A stretch of 64,000 nucleotides of DNA from Enemella evansiae (GTDB lineage: Bacteria; Actinomycetota; Actinomycetes; Propionibacteriales; Propionibacteriaceae), in contig NZ_NMVP01000006.1 of NCBI RefSeq assembly GCF_002250705.1, positions 31,054 to 95,053 on the forward strand. Reading direction: 5' to 3'. The translations under genes were made by a program, and so were the position numbers. The notes beneath the pieces were generated by a model. The model was not told the DNA's origin and ran no database searches. It worked only from the letters and a program-made list of their open reading frames with translations. Positions 1 to 8,018 of the stretch are shown piece after piece. The stretch's first letter is position 1; every line of letters begins with the position of its first letter.

Positions 1-125
1 ATCGCCGACAATCGCGAACGAATGCCCGGTGGCACCCCCGCCTGCTCCCTCGCCGACCGCATCCCGCACCCCCGCTGACCTCTCCCCGGGTCCCCCCAGA
101 TCAATAGGGGTTTGATCCCTGTCGG

Positions 126-259
126 GCATCAAGGTTTTTCTTGATGCCTACCGAGCATCAAGGTTTTTCTTGATCCCTACAGAGCATCAAGGATTTTCTT
201 GATCCCTCTCGGGCATCAAAGATTTCTTTGATGCTTCGTGGGCATCAGAGCCGCATCAA
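126..259. repeat. 29-bp tandem palindromic repeat array
   Basis: Units start at 126, 155, 184, 213 and 242 (last one partial), an exact 29-bp period. A more diverged copy lies near 100-120. Each unit holds a short palindrome, GCATCAAG then a T-rich loop then CTTGATGC/CC, so each could fold as a hairpin. The array lies directly 3' of the minus-strand kinase gene and its last unit runs into that gene's end. There are no unique spacers, so it is not a CRISPR. It is T/A-rich compared with the surrounding DNA. It could act as a multi-hairpin terminator or a protein-binding array. Nothing else is supported in bases 1-125. Confidence 0.8.
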
Positions 260-813
260 TTTTCGGGCGGCAGGGGAGGGGTGAGCAGATAGGCGCCGCT
301 GGCCACCCCCTCGCGTACCGCGGCAAGCGTCTCGTCCGGGGTCTGGGTGGTGGTGTCGAGCGCGTGGGGCTCCAGCACTCCCAGGTCGGCGAACTGATCC
401 CACAGGGACAGCACGGGGCCCTCGTCGACCAGCGCATCGGGTGCGGTACGCGCCTGGGCCCGCCGCAGGGTCTCGGCTCGGGAGGGGCGCAGCACCAGAT
501 AGTGCAACCGCAGACCACCCGGCCCGCCGAGCGGGCGGAAGTGGTCGAGCATCCAGGGGCCGATGATGCCGTCCACCACGGTCGTGAAACCACCACCGGC
601 ATAGCCAGCTGCAGCACCCGCGAGCACCGCCAACACGGTCTGGTTCTGCGCATCCGACTCGGGCAGATACGGCGGGATCGCTCCGGCGACGATCCAGTGC
701 CAGAAGTCATCGGTGTGCAGGTGCACGGCCCGCGGGAAACCGGCGGCGAGGGCCCGCGCGGTCGTCGACTTGCCCGACCCGGGCGGCCCGGTCAGCAGGA
801 CGACGTCAGCCAC
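256..813 (-). CDS. P-loop kinase / AAA-type ATPase, gluconate- or shikimate-kinase-like
   Basis: A soluble protein of about 185 residues with an N-terminal Walker A motif (GPPGSGKS, residues 9-16). The layout is typical of small P-loop phosphotransferases that act on small metabolites. The substrate cannot be read from sequence. I chose the GTG at 813 because it puts the P-loop strand at residue 4 and overlaps the stop codon of the upstream DinB gene by 8 nt. An alternative in-frame start at 843 adds ten poorly conserved residues. The two genes look translationally coupled. The 3' end meets the 29-bp repeat array. Confidence 0.8.
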   Translation of the reverse strand: MADVVLLTGPPGSGKSTTARALAAGFPRAVHLHTDDFWHWIVAGAIPPYLPESDAQNQTVLAVLAGAAAGYAGGGFTTVVDGIIGPWMLDHFRPLGGPGGLRLHYLVLRPSRAETLRRAQARTAPDALVDEGPVLSLWDQFADLGVLEPHALDTTTQTPDETLAAVREGVASGAYLLTPPLPPEN

Positions 814-1321
814 CGAAGAAGCCGCGCAGGTAGGCCGCCGCACCGAGGTGCTGGATCACGTCATCGATGAGCGAGACCAGGCGTACGCCGGCGGTCACCG
901 GCGGATCCCAGTTCTCATCGATCACCTTCGCCAACTCGGCGTCGGTCACGCGGGAGCAGTAGTCGACCAGGTCATCGGTCACCACGCGCAGGTACGCCGC
1001 CAACTCACCGACCGGTGCGGCCACCTTGGCGGCGTCGGCGGGGGACTGTCCATAACCCATCTCGCCCGACCCGAGCTGGTCGTCGGCCAGCGGGATCCCC
1101 AACCGCGGCTTCCATTCGCCCCACCGCTGATCGTCACCGGTCAGCCCGCGCAACTGCAGGTCGATGCCGCGCGCGCTGTGCCACAGCAGCCAGCAGATGG
1201 TGTTGCTGCCCTCTGCCGGCACCCGTTCGGCGGTGTCCTGGTCCAGCCCGTCGACGACACCGTCGAGGGTGTCGGTGATCCGGCCGGCCAGGTCGGTGAG
1301 CACGGAGTTCAACTCGGTCAT
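806..1321 (-). CDS. DinB-family protein (mycothiol-dependent transferase-like fold)
   Basis: A 171-residue DinB/DUF664-like four-helix protein. Features are an early helix with LxxLAGRITDTLDG, then WLLWHSARGIDLQL supplying a likely metal-binding His near residue 48, and a late ISLIDDVIQHLGAAAYLRG-like helix with a second His. Actinobacterial members of this superfamily are metal-dependent thiol transferases or of unknown function. The start is the ATG at 1321, preceded by a GAGG sequence; a longer reading to 1399 adds 26 unrelated residues. The stop overlaps the kinase start, so the pair forms a two-gene unit. The substrate is unknown. Confidence 0.75.
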   Translation of the reverse strand: MTELNSVLTDLAGRITDTLDGVVDGLDQDTAERVPAEGSNTICWLLWHSARGIDLQLRGLTGDDQRWGEWKPRLGIPLADDQLGSGEMGYGQSPADAAKVAAPVGELAAYLRVVTDDLVDYCSRVTDAELAKVIDENWDPPVTAGVRLVSLIDDVIQHLGAAAYLRGFFGG

Positions 1322-1428
1322 GGCCTCATCCTCGCAAGCAGACCCCGCGACCATGAATGGGCCCCCCGGTCGGGTGGGAAACAACCCCAGAGGATCCACG
1401 ATCCGTTCGACTCCGAGAGGGATGAACC

Positions 1429-2613
1429 GTGAAAGCAGTCACCTGGCAGGGCAAACACAACGTCGAGGTCACCGAAGTGCCCGACCCGGTCCTCCTCGAG
1501 CCCACCGACGCGATCGTGCGGGTCACCTCGACCGCGATCTGCGGCTCCGACCTCCACCTCTACGGGCCGCTGGCGCCCTTCCTGGACCGCGGCGACATCC
1601 TCGGCCACGAGGCCCTCGGCATCGTCGAGGAGGTCGGCCCGCAGGCCGGCAACCTGCAGGTCGGCGACCGCGTGGTGGTGCCCTTCACCATCTCCTGCGG
1701 CCACTGCTGGATGTGCCAGCGCGGGCTGCAGTCGCAGTGCGAGACCACCCAGGTCACCCAGCAGGACAGCGGCGCCGCCCTGTTCGGCTACACCCGACTC
1801 TACGGCTCCGTACCGGGCGGGCAGGCCGAGTACGTCCGCGTCCCGCAGGCCCAGTACGGCCCGGTGGTGCTGCCCACCGACGGCCCGGACGAGCGCTACC
1901 TCTACCTCTCCGACATCCTGCCGACCGCCTGGCAGGGAGTGCGGTACGCCGGCGTGGGCGAGGGTGACACGCTGGTCGTCGTCGGGCTCGGCCCGGTCGG
2001 CCAGCTCGCCACCCGCTGTGCCCAGGTGCTCGGGGTGGACCGGGTGATCGGGCTGGACCTGGTGCCCGAGCGGTTGGAGACGGCCCGTGCGCACGGCGTC
2101 GAGGCGGTCGACATCCGGACCCTGTCCGACCCGGCCGCGGCGATCAAGGACCTCACCCAGGGCCGCGGTGCCGACGGGGTGGTCGACGCCGTCGGGATGG
2201 AGGCGCACGGCAGCCCGGTCGCCGAGGGCGTGGTCAAGGCGGTCAGCAGCCTGCCCGGCCCGATCGCCCGCGCAGCCACCGAAAAGGCAGGCATCGACCG
2301 GCTCGCCGCCCTGCACCTGGCCCTCGGCGCGGCCCGCCGCGGCGGCACGGTGTCGTTGTCCGGCGTCTACGGCGGCGCGGCCGACCCGATGCCGATGATG
2401 CAGATGTTCGACCGGCAGCTGACCATCCGGATGGGACAGGCCAACGTCCGCCGCTGGACCGATGAGCTGATGGAACTGGTCCGGGACGGCAACGCCACCC
2501 TCGACGTCGAGACGCTGGCGACCCACCGGCTGCCGCTGGACCAGGCCGCCGAGGCGTACCGGATGTTCCAGACCAAGTCCGACGGCTGCCTCAAGGTCGT
2601 GCTGCAACCCTGA
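1429..2613 (+). CDS. Zinc-dependent alcohol/formaldehyde dehydrogenase family protein
   Basis: A medium-chain dehydrogenase/reductase of 394 residues that oxidises or reduces an alcohol/aldehyde pair with NAD(P). The catalytic zinc region (TAICGSDLHLY, Cys near 38, then GHEALGIVEEVG) is intact. So is the structural zinc lobe (SCGHCWMCQRG plus a later Cys) and the Rossmann glycine motif (VGLGPVGQLA, near residue 187). Length and the insert before the C-terminus resemble the glutathione-independent formaldehyde dehydrogenase branch. The GTG start follows a GAGAGGG ribosome-binding site. It is transcribed alone and divergently from the DinB gene. Substrate specificity is not resolved. Confidence 0.9.
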   Translation: MKAVTWQGKHNVEVTEVPDPVLLEPTDAIVRVTSTAICGSDLHLYGPLAPFLDRGDILGHEALGIVEEVGPQAGNLQVGDRVVVPFTISCGHCWMCQRGLQSQCETTQVTQQDSGAALFGYTRLYGSVPGGQAEYVRVPQAQYGPVVLPTDGPDERYLYLSDILPTAWQGVRYAGVGEGDTLVVVGLGPVGQLATRCAQVLGVDRVIGLDLVPERLETARAHGVEAVDIRTLSDPAAAIKDLTQGRGADGVVDAVGMEAHGSPVAEGVVKAVSSLPGPIARAATEKAGIDRLAALHLALGAARRGGTVSLSGVYGGAADPMPMMQMFDRQLTIRMGQANVRRWTDELMELVRDGNATLDVETLATHRLPLDQAAEAYRMFQTKSDGCLKVVLQP

Positions 2614-2704
2614 CCGGCCCGACCGGTCGGCCCGGGTCAACGTTGTCGCCGGGCGTTCATGTCGATGTCACCACCGTTGCATCTGGCCGTGGCAGAACAC
2701 TGGC

Positions 2705-3538
2705 GTGGAGCGGCGGCGCACGATCTGGACACTCGGCTGGCTGGGCAGCGCGGCCGGGTTGCTGCTGGTCGGGCATCTCGGCAGCCGGGAACTGCTGCGC
2801 CGGCAGGCGGCGATCGCCCGACGGATCATCGGCGACCCCTTCGGCGAGATCGCGCCGGATGCCGACAAGGTCTACAAGAGGAAGCTGCCCGGCGAGCCGA
2901 TCGAGCTGCTGCTGGTCGGCGACTCGATGGCCGCTGGGCTGGGCGCCGAACGGCCCAAGGACACCCTCGGCGCCCGGCTCGCCAAGGGGCTCGCCAAGCG
3001 GGCCCAGCGACCGGTCCGGTTGCGTACCATCGCCCGGATCGGTGCCGAGTCAGGGATGTTGGCCACTCAGCTGGACCGGCTCACCCCCGCCGACCGACCG
3101 GACCTGGCGGTGATCGTCGTCGGCGGCAACGACGTCACCCACCGGATCCCGATCGGCGAATCGGTGGCGCACCTGGCGGAGGCGATCGAACGGTTGCAGG
3201 CCCGCGGCGCTCAGGTGGTCGTCGGCACCTGCCCCGATCTGGGGACGCTGCGCCCGGTGCCGCAGCCGCTGCGCAGCCTCGGTTCCCGCAAGAGCCGCCA
3301 ACTCGCCGCCGCCCAGCGCCGGGTCGCGCTGGCCCACGGTGCCCGGGCGGTGTCCCTGGCCCGCGCCGTCGGGCCGTTCTTCATCACCAACCCCGACGAG
3401 ATGTTCAGCCTGGACCGCTTCCACCCCTCCTCGGCCGGCTACCGGCGTACCGCCAAGGCGATGCTGCCCTCCCTGCTCGCCGCCCTCGGCCTCACCGAAC
3501 GCGTCCCGCTCGGGCATCACGGCCCGGGGCCGGGTTAG
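2705..3538 (+). CDS. SGNH/GDSL-type hydrolase with N-terminal membrane anchor
   Basis: A 277-residue esterase-type hydrolase. A hydrophobic segment (about residues 7-24) probably anchors or exports it. The SGNH blocks are visible: GDSMA with the nucleophile Ser near 74, the GGND block near 139-142, and DRFHPSSAGY carrying the Asp and His near 233-237. The natural substrate, such as an acyl ester on lipid or polysaccharide, is not evident. The GTG start at 2705 gives the anchor a basic N-terminus (MERRR). It converges on ppk2, whose end is only 3 nt away, so there is little room for a separate terminator. Confidence 0.85.
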   Translation: MERRRTIWTLGWLGSAAGLLLVGHLGSRELLRRQAAIARRIIGDPFGEIAPDADKVYKRKLPGEPIELLLVGDSMAAGLGAERPKDTLGARLAKGLAKRAQRPVRLRTIARIGAESGMLATQLDRLTPADRPDLAVIVVGGNDVTHRIPIGESVAHLAEAIERLQARGAQVVVGTCPDLGTLRPVPQPLRSLGSRKSRQLAAAQRRVALAHGARAVSLARAVGPFFITNPDEMFSLDRFHPSSAGYRRTAKAMLPSLLAALGLTERVPLGHHGPGPG

Positions 3539-3541
3539 CGG

Positions 3542-4399
3542 TCAGCCGGCTTCGCGTGCCGAGGTACGCCCCCGCTCGGCCTGCTCGACCCGGGCGGCGT
3601 GATCGGGTACCTCGTGCTGGAGATCGCGCTCCAACCGCTGGTACCCGGTCGAGGGCGGCCGCTTCGGCAGCGTCAGCTCGGGCTGTTCGAACGTGGTCCA
3701 CGGGATCGAATCGAGCAGGTGGGCGATCATGTTGATCCGGGCCCGGCGCTTGTCCTCGGACTCGACCACGTTCCACGGCGCCTCGGCGATGTCGGTGTGC
3801 ACCAGCATCTCGTCCTTGGCCCGCGAATAGTCCTCCCACCGGGTCAGCGACTCCAGGTCGGTGGGGGAGAGCTTCCAGCGGCGCATCGGATCCTCCAGCC
3901 GGGAGCGGAATCGCTTCTCCTGCTCCGAATCCGAGACCGAGAACCAGTACTTGCGCAGCAGGATCCCGTCCTCGACCAGCAGCCGCTCGAAGATCGGGCA
4001 CTGGTGCAGGAACCGCCGGTACTCCTCGGGTGTGCAGTAACCCATCACCCGCTCCACCCCGGCGCGGTTGTACCAGGAGCGGTCGAACAGCACGATCTCG
4101 CCGGCGGCCGGCAGATTCTCCACATAGCGCTGGAAATACCACTGACTGCGCTGCCGCTCCGTCGGCGCCGGCAGGGCGACGATCGAGGCGACCCGTGGGT
4201 TGAGATATTCGGTGACCCGTTTGATCGCGCCACCCTTGCCGGCGGCATCACGGCCCTCGAAGACGATCACCACCCGTTGCCCGGTGGCCTTCACCCACTC
4301 CTGGAGTTTGACCAGCTCACCCTGCAGCCGGAACAGCTCGGCCTCGTAGAGCGACTTGTCCATCCGCTTGCGACGCCCGGACTTCGACTTACCTGCCAT
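3542..4399 (-). CDS. ppk2: Polyphosphate kinase 2 (PPK2 family)
   Basis: Transfers phosphate between polyphosphate and nucleotides. The 285-residue protein has the PPK2 Walker A motif (FEGRDAAGKGG, about 47-57), the lid/Walker B region (DRSWYNRAGVE, 106-116) and the conserved KYWFSVSDSEQ stretch. Length fits single-domain class I PPK2 enzymes, which usually favour nucleoside diphosphates. The C-terminal 25 residues are charged and probably disordered. The start is the ATG at 4399. A TAGGGT hexamer ends 6 nt upstream of it, suggesting a leaderless transcript. It is divergent from the glycosyltransferase operon. Confidence 0.95.
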   Translation of the reverse strand: MAGKSKSGRRKRMDKSLYEAELFRLQGELVKLQEWVKATGQRVVIVFEGRDAAGKGGAIKRVTEYLNPRVASIVALPAPTERQRSQWYFQRYVENLPAAGEIVLFDRSWYNRAGVERVMGYCTPEEYRRFLHQCPIFERLLVEDGILLRKYWFSVSDSEQEKRFRSRLEDPMRRWKLSPTDLESLTRWEDYSRAKDEMLVHTDIAEAPWNVVESEDKRRARINMIAHLLDSIPWTTFEQPELTLPKRPPSTGYQRLERDLQHEVPDHAARVEQAERGRTSAREAG

Positions 4400-4405
4400 G
4401 GGCCG

Positions 4406-4411
4406 ACCCTA
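4406..4411 (-). promoter_or_regulatory. -10 hexamer TAGGGT, leaderless promoter of ppk2
   Basis: TAGGGT on the minus strand is separated from the ppk2 ATG by six bases. That places the expected transcription start at or beside the start codon. Confidence 0.5.
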
Positions 4412-4505
4412 GCGACGAATCCGATGGTGGATGAGCCGATCGGCCACTGGGTAACACCCCGGGACGAACTCAACACATGGCGATGGCCGAGAACGAGGAG
4501 GGTCG

Positions 4506-5240
4506 GTGACCGGGATCGACGCGATGGTCGTGGTCGTGCCCGCACACAACGAGGCCGATTGGCTCGCCACCTGTCTGGCCTCGGTGCAGCGGGCCGTCCG
4601 CCGGGTCCGGATCCCGGTGCGGGTCCGGGTGGTGCTGGACGCCTGCCAGGACGCGACCGCCGCCCAGGTGCCGCGCTGGGTGCACTCTCTGGAGGTGCAG
4701 TACCGCAACGTCGGCGCCGCGCGGGCCGTCGGTTTCGCCGACCTGCTCGAGGCCCCCGAGGTCGAGTCGCCGGGGCGGCGTACTTGGTTGTCCTGCACCG
4801 ACGCCGACTCGGAGGTACCGGCCGACTGGCTGGTCGCGCAGCTGGACAGCGCCGCCGCCGGGCACGATCTGTTCGTCGGCACGGTCCGGGTGGACGACTG
4901 GTCGGGCCGCGCGCCCGGACTGCTCGCCCAGCACGATCTCGGTTACGACCTGCAACCCGGGCACCGGCACGTCCACGGTGCGAACCTCGGGGTACGCCTC
5001 GGCGCCTACCGCAGCCTGGGCGGGTTCAAGCCGTTGCGGGTGCATGAGGATGTCGAGCTGGTCCGGGCCGCCGTCGACGCCCAGCTGCCCGTCGACTGGT
5101 CCGATGCCGCGCCGGTCCTCACCTCCGCTCGCCGCTCCACCCGCGCGCCGGGCGGGTTCGCCGCCGCCCTGGATGCGCTGGAGGAGCAGCTGCGTTTCGA
5201 GGAACGCCACCCGCTCTCCACCGAGGGGGGTGGCCGGTGA
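4506..5240 (+). CDS. GT2-family glycosyltransferase
   Basis: A 244-residue inverting GT-A glycosyltransferase. It begins with the family-2 strand and loop VVVVPAHNEADWL (8-20). It has an acidic TDADSEV motif (98-104) for nucleotide-sugar/metal binding and HEDVEL (180-185) as the likely catalytic ED. There are no membrane segments, unlike chitin or hyaluronan synthases, so it probably acts in the cytosol on a soluble or lipid-linked acceptor. The GTG start has an AGGAGGGT-like site upstream. It is the first gene of a four-gene unit; its stop overlaps the next start by 4 nt. Confidence 0.88.
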   Translation: MTGIDAMVVVVPAHNEADWLATCLASVQRAVRRVRIPVRVRVVLDACQDATAAQVPRWVHSLEVQYRNVGAARAVGFADLLEAPEVESPGRRTWLSCTDADSEVPADWLVAQLDSAAAGHDLFVGTVRVDDWSGRAPGLLAQHDLGYDLQPGHRHVHGANLGVRLGAYRSLGGFKPLRVHEDVELVRAAVDAQLPVDWSDAAPVLTSARRSTRAPGGFAAALDALEEQLRFEERHPLSTEGGGR

Positions 5241-6172
5241 GCCTCGCCGACCAGGTGCGGAGCGCGCTGGCCGGTCCGCAGTGGCCGCTGCCCGGCCACG
5301 GGCACACCGCCGAGCGGTGGCAGCGGCTGGCCGATCTCGCCCGCACCGACATCGTCGTCGGCCGGCTGGTCGAGGCGCACGCCGACGCGACCGCCATCCT
5401 CACCGAGCTCGGCCGCACCGACCTGCTCGCACCGGGGCAGTGGTGGGGGGTCTGGGCGGCCGAACCACCCCGGCCGGTGGTGCGCGCCCAGCCCGACCCG
5501 GAGGATCCCGACCGGTTGCTGCTCGACGGCGCCAAGCCCTGGTGCTCCGGTGCCGGCCTCTGCGACCACGCGCTGATCACCGTCCGCGACGCCGCCGATC
5601 CCGACCGGCGACTGCTGGCCGCGGTCGAACTCACCGGACCGGGCGTCCGCGTCGAGGAGGCCTGGGCCAACCCCGGAATGACCCGCTCGGCCACCCACAC
5701 CGTGCACCTGGATCAGGTTCCGGCGACCAGGGTCGGCAGCGGTGCCGACTATCTCGACCGGGCCGGGTTCTGGCACGGCGGGGCCGGCGTCGCCGCCTGC
5801 TGGGCCGGCGGGGCCGAGGCCGTCGCCGACACCCTGCGCGGCTCCCGCCGCGACGACCCGATCACCCTGGCCCATCTCGGCGCGGTGGACGCGGCGCTGG
5901 CCGGGGCCCGCTGGACCCTGGCCGCGGCCGGCGCCGAGGTGGATGCCGCGCCGGAGGATGCGCCGGCGGCCCGGATCCGGGCGTTGCGGGTGCGGGCGAT
6001 CGTCGAGGCGGCCGCCGCGCTGACCATCGACCGGGTCGGGCGGGCGCTCGGTGCCGGTCCGCTCTGCCAGGACGCCGAGCACGCTCGTGCTGTCGCGGAC
6101 CTGAGCATCTATCTGCGGCAGAGCCACGCCGAACGTGACCTGGCCGGCCTCGGCGAACTGGTCCGCCGATGA
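5237..6172 (+). CDS. Acyl-CoA dehydrogenase-like flavoprotein, short form
   Basis: A 311-residue protein resembling the acyl-CoA dehydrogenase fold: a helical N-terminal domain, a central part with DGAKPWCSGAGLCDHALI (about 92-109), and a helical C-terminal part rich in Ala/Arg. It is about 70 residues shorter than typical family members. I see no clear C-terminal catalytic-base motif, so a role other than fatty-acid beta-oxidation is likely. Overlaps of 4 nt at both ends make co-translation with the glycosyltransferase and deacetylase very likely. It might desaturate or oxidise the lipid or sugar product of the operon; that is inference. Confidence 0.75.
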   Translation: MSLADQVRSALAGPQWPLPGHGHTAERWQRLADLARTDIVVGRLVEAHADATAILTELGRTDLLAPGQWWGVWAAEPPRPVVRAQPDPEDPDRLLLDGAKPWCSGAGLCDHALITVRDAADPDRRLLAAVELTGPGVRVEEAWANPGMTRSATHTVHLDQVPATRVGSGADYLDRAGFWHGGAGVAACWAGGAEAVADTLRGSRRDDPITLAHLGAVDAALAGARWTLAAAGAEVDAAPEDAPAARIRALRVRAIVEAAAALTIDRVGRALGAGPLCQDAEHARAVADLSIYLRQSHAERDLAGLGELVRR

Positions 6173-6924
6173 CCGCCGAGCAACCGCACTCGCTGGCCGA
6201 CGTGCCGCCGGTGACCGAAGCCCACCCGGGCACCCCGGCCGAGTGCTGGCGTGGCTGGCGGGAGAGTCTGCCGGAGTTGTCGTACGCCGACTGGCGGCGG
6301 GTGGTGGTGGTCGCGCCGCACCCCGATGACGAGATCCTGGGCGTCGGCGGTCTGCTGCACCTGCTGGCCCGCAGCGGCGTACCGGTCACCGTGCTGGCCG
6401 TCACCGACGGCACCGCCGCGCCGGCGCCCGCCGGTTGGTCGGCCCAGGAGCTGGGGGTGCGCCGCAGCGCCGAGTCCGAACGGGCCTGCGCCCTGCTCGG
6501 CCTGCCGGCCCCGCTGCGGCTCGGTCTGCAGGACGGCGCCGTCACCGCCGACGAGGCGGTGCTCGTCGAACTGATCGCCGGCCACCTCGATGAGCAGACG
6601 ATCTGCCTGAGCACCTGGCCGCAGGACGGGCATCCCGATCACGACGCCTGCGGCCGAGCCGCCACCAGGGCCGCGACCGGGGTCGGCGCGCGCCTGCTGT
6701 CCTACCCGGTCTGGTGGTGGCACTGGGGCCGGCCCGACGATCCGACCGGTCCACGACCGGCCGCCCGTCGGGTAGCGCTGCCCGCCGACCTGCAGCAGCT
6801 CAAGGCCGAGGCGGTGGCCGCGTTCACCAGCCAGCTCGAACCACCCGGACCGGGCCGGGATCCGGTGCTGCCGCGACCGGTGCTGGACCGGCTGGTCACC
6901 GCCGAGGAGGTGCTCATCGAATGA
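6169..6924 (+). CDS. PIG-L/LmbE-family zinc N-deacetylase
   Basis: A 251-residue deacetylase of the family that removes N-acetyl groups from GlcNAc conjugates (MshB, PIG-L, BshB). The zinc motif PHPDDE lies at 50-55 and the second metal/His motif (DGHPDHDACGRA) near 150. The typical LAVTDGTAA strand follows the first motif. Substrate is unknown; the preceding glycosyltransferase suggests the product of that enzyme. The ATG overlaps the previous TGA, and its own TGA overlaps the next ATG. An N-terminal extension of about 40 residues precedes the catalytic domain. Confidence 0.92.
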   Translation: MTAEQPHSLADVPPVTEAHPGTPAECWRGWRESLPELSYADWRRVVVVAPHPDDEILGVGGLLHLLARSGVPVTVLAVTDGTAAPAPAGWSAQELGVRRSAESERACALLGLPAPLRLGLQDGAVTADEAVLVELIAGHLDEQTICLSTWPQDGHPDHDACGRAATRAATGVGARLLSYPVWWWHWGRPDDPTGPRPAARRVALPADLQQLKAEAVAAFTSQLEPPGPGRDPVLPRPVLDRLVTAEEVLIE

Positions 6925-7511
6925 CTGCCGGCTACTTCGAGACCCAGTACGCCCGGGCCGCCGACCCGTGGGGGTTCACCTCCAAGTGGTACGAGCAGCG
7001 CAAGCGCGCGCTCACCGTGGCCGCCCTGCCCAGGCGTCGGTACCGCTCCGGTTACGAACCCGGCTGCTCGATCGGTGTCCTCAGCGAGGCGCTCGCCGAA
7101 CGCTGCGACCGGTTGCTGTCCACCGATCTGATGCCCGCCGCGGTGGAGCGGGCCCGGGACCGGGTGGCCTCGGACCGCGTCCGGTTCGAGCTGGCCGACG
7201 TGCGCGAGCACCGGTTGCCCGACGGGCACGACCTGGTGGTGCTCAGCGAGGTGCTCTACTACCTCACCGAGCCCGAGGTGATCGAGATCGTCGAACGCGT
7301 CGGCCGCCGACTGCCCGCCGACGGGCACGTGATCGCGGCGCACTGGCGGCACCCGGTCGCCGAGCACACCCTGGCCGGTGACCGAGCCGATCAGCTGCTG
7401 CGTGAGCACAGCGGGCTGCACGTGCTCGGCGGTTACTGCGACGCCGATCTCCGGCTGACCGTGCTCGGCCACGACCCGACCTCCGTGGCCGAAGCCGAAG
7501 GTCTCGCCTGA
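6921..7511 (+). CDS. Class I SAM-dependent methyltransferase, NodS-like
   Basis: A 196-residue methyltransferase. Motif I reads YEPGCSIGVLSEALA (45-59), close to the EPGCSIG pattern I associate with NodS, which N-methylates the deacetylated sugar of Nod factors. Motifs LLSTDLMPAAVERAR and DLVVLSEVLYYL support SAM binding. The N-terminal ADPWGFTSKWYEQRKRA is also characteristic. I chose the ATG at 6921 because it overlaps the deacetylase stop (ATGA); an upstream reading from 6714 lies inside the deacetylase gene. The repeat element begins at the stop codon. Inferred role: methylating the amine freed by the upstream deacetylase. Confidence 0.88.
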   Translation: MTAGYFETQYARAADPWGFTSKWYEQRKRALTVAALPRRRYRSGYEPGCSIGVLSEALAERCDRLLSTDLMPAAVERARDRVASDRVRFELADVREHRLPDGHDLVVLSEVLYYLTEPEVIEIVERVGRRLPADGHVIAAHWRHPVAEHTLAGDRADQLLREHSGLHVLGGYCDADLRLTVLGHDPTSVAEAEGLA

Positions 7512-7683
7512 CGGTCATCGAGTAGCGGCCCATGCGGAGCCTGCGGAGCAATGGGCTGCGTGTCGAGATGACCTCCCCAGCTCGCGCAGCGAGCGTTCCC
7601 TTTCACGGTCCTCGAGTAGCTCGCGCAGCGACCGTTCCCTTTCACGGTCCTCGAGTAGCTCGCGCAGCGAGCGTGTCGAGAGG
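7509..7683. repeat. Dispersed repeat family B with three 39-bp tandem units
   Basis: The head TGACGGTCATCGAGTAG starts at the methyltransferase stop codon. Units beginning CTCGCGCAGCGA repeat at 7581, 7620 and 7659, an exact 39-bp period, and end in CCTCGAGTAG. The same family recurs near 7.9-8.0, 32.3, 46.9 and 63.8 kb. Confidence 0.8.
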
Positions 7684-7778
7684 CCGGCTCGGTTGATCCT
7701 GCCGCCGACTCGCCGGGGTGTCGACCACGCACCGCAGCCCGCCAGCATCAGCCCCGCCTTCCCTGGCGATCGTTCCCC

Positions 7779-7841
7779 ACTCTGCGGCTCAACTCTCACT
7801 CCGCGGACCGCATGCAGGCCGCAGAGTGAGAGTTGAGCCGC
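7779..7841. repeat. Intergenic inverted repeat, 18-bp perfect arms
   Basis: GCGGCTCAACTCTCACTC (7784-7801) is perfectly complementary to 7824-7841 across a 22-base loop. An alternative pairing also exists: CACTCTGCGG (7779-7788) with CCGCAGAGTG (7819-7828). The element sits between two family-B repeat blocks in a gene-free 489-bp stretch. No gene is visible in 7512-8000 on either strand. Confidence 0.75.
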
Positions 7842-7914
7842 GAAGTGGAGCGAGCCACGAATCAGCCCGATCGAGCCTGGTCGCCGAGCGCCCTGCCCAC
7901 GCACCTCTCGACAC

Positions 7915-8018
7915 GGTCGCTGCGCGACCTACTCGAGGAGCGTGGGGGACGGTCGCTGCGCGACCTACTCGAGGAGCGTGGGGGACGGTCGCTGCGCGAC
8001 CTACTCGATGAGCGTCAG
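7915..8018. repeat. Family B repeat, three 36-bp tandem units reaching the treY stop
   Basis: Units starting CGGTCGCTGCGCGACC occur at 7915, 7951 and 7987, an exact 36-bp period. The last unit supplies the treY stop codon: on the minus strand CTCATCGAGTAG reads Leu-Ile-Glu-stop. Confidence 0.8.

Noticed and set aside
1..78. Partial plus-strand coding sequence ending at TGA 76-78
   Set aside because: Frame 1 is open for 25 codons from the window edge, but the peptide is low-complexity and a random open stretch of this length is expected at this GC content.
97..259. CRISPR array
   Set aside because: The 29-bp units are contiguous, with no unique spacers and no cas genes nearby.
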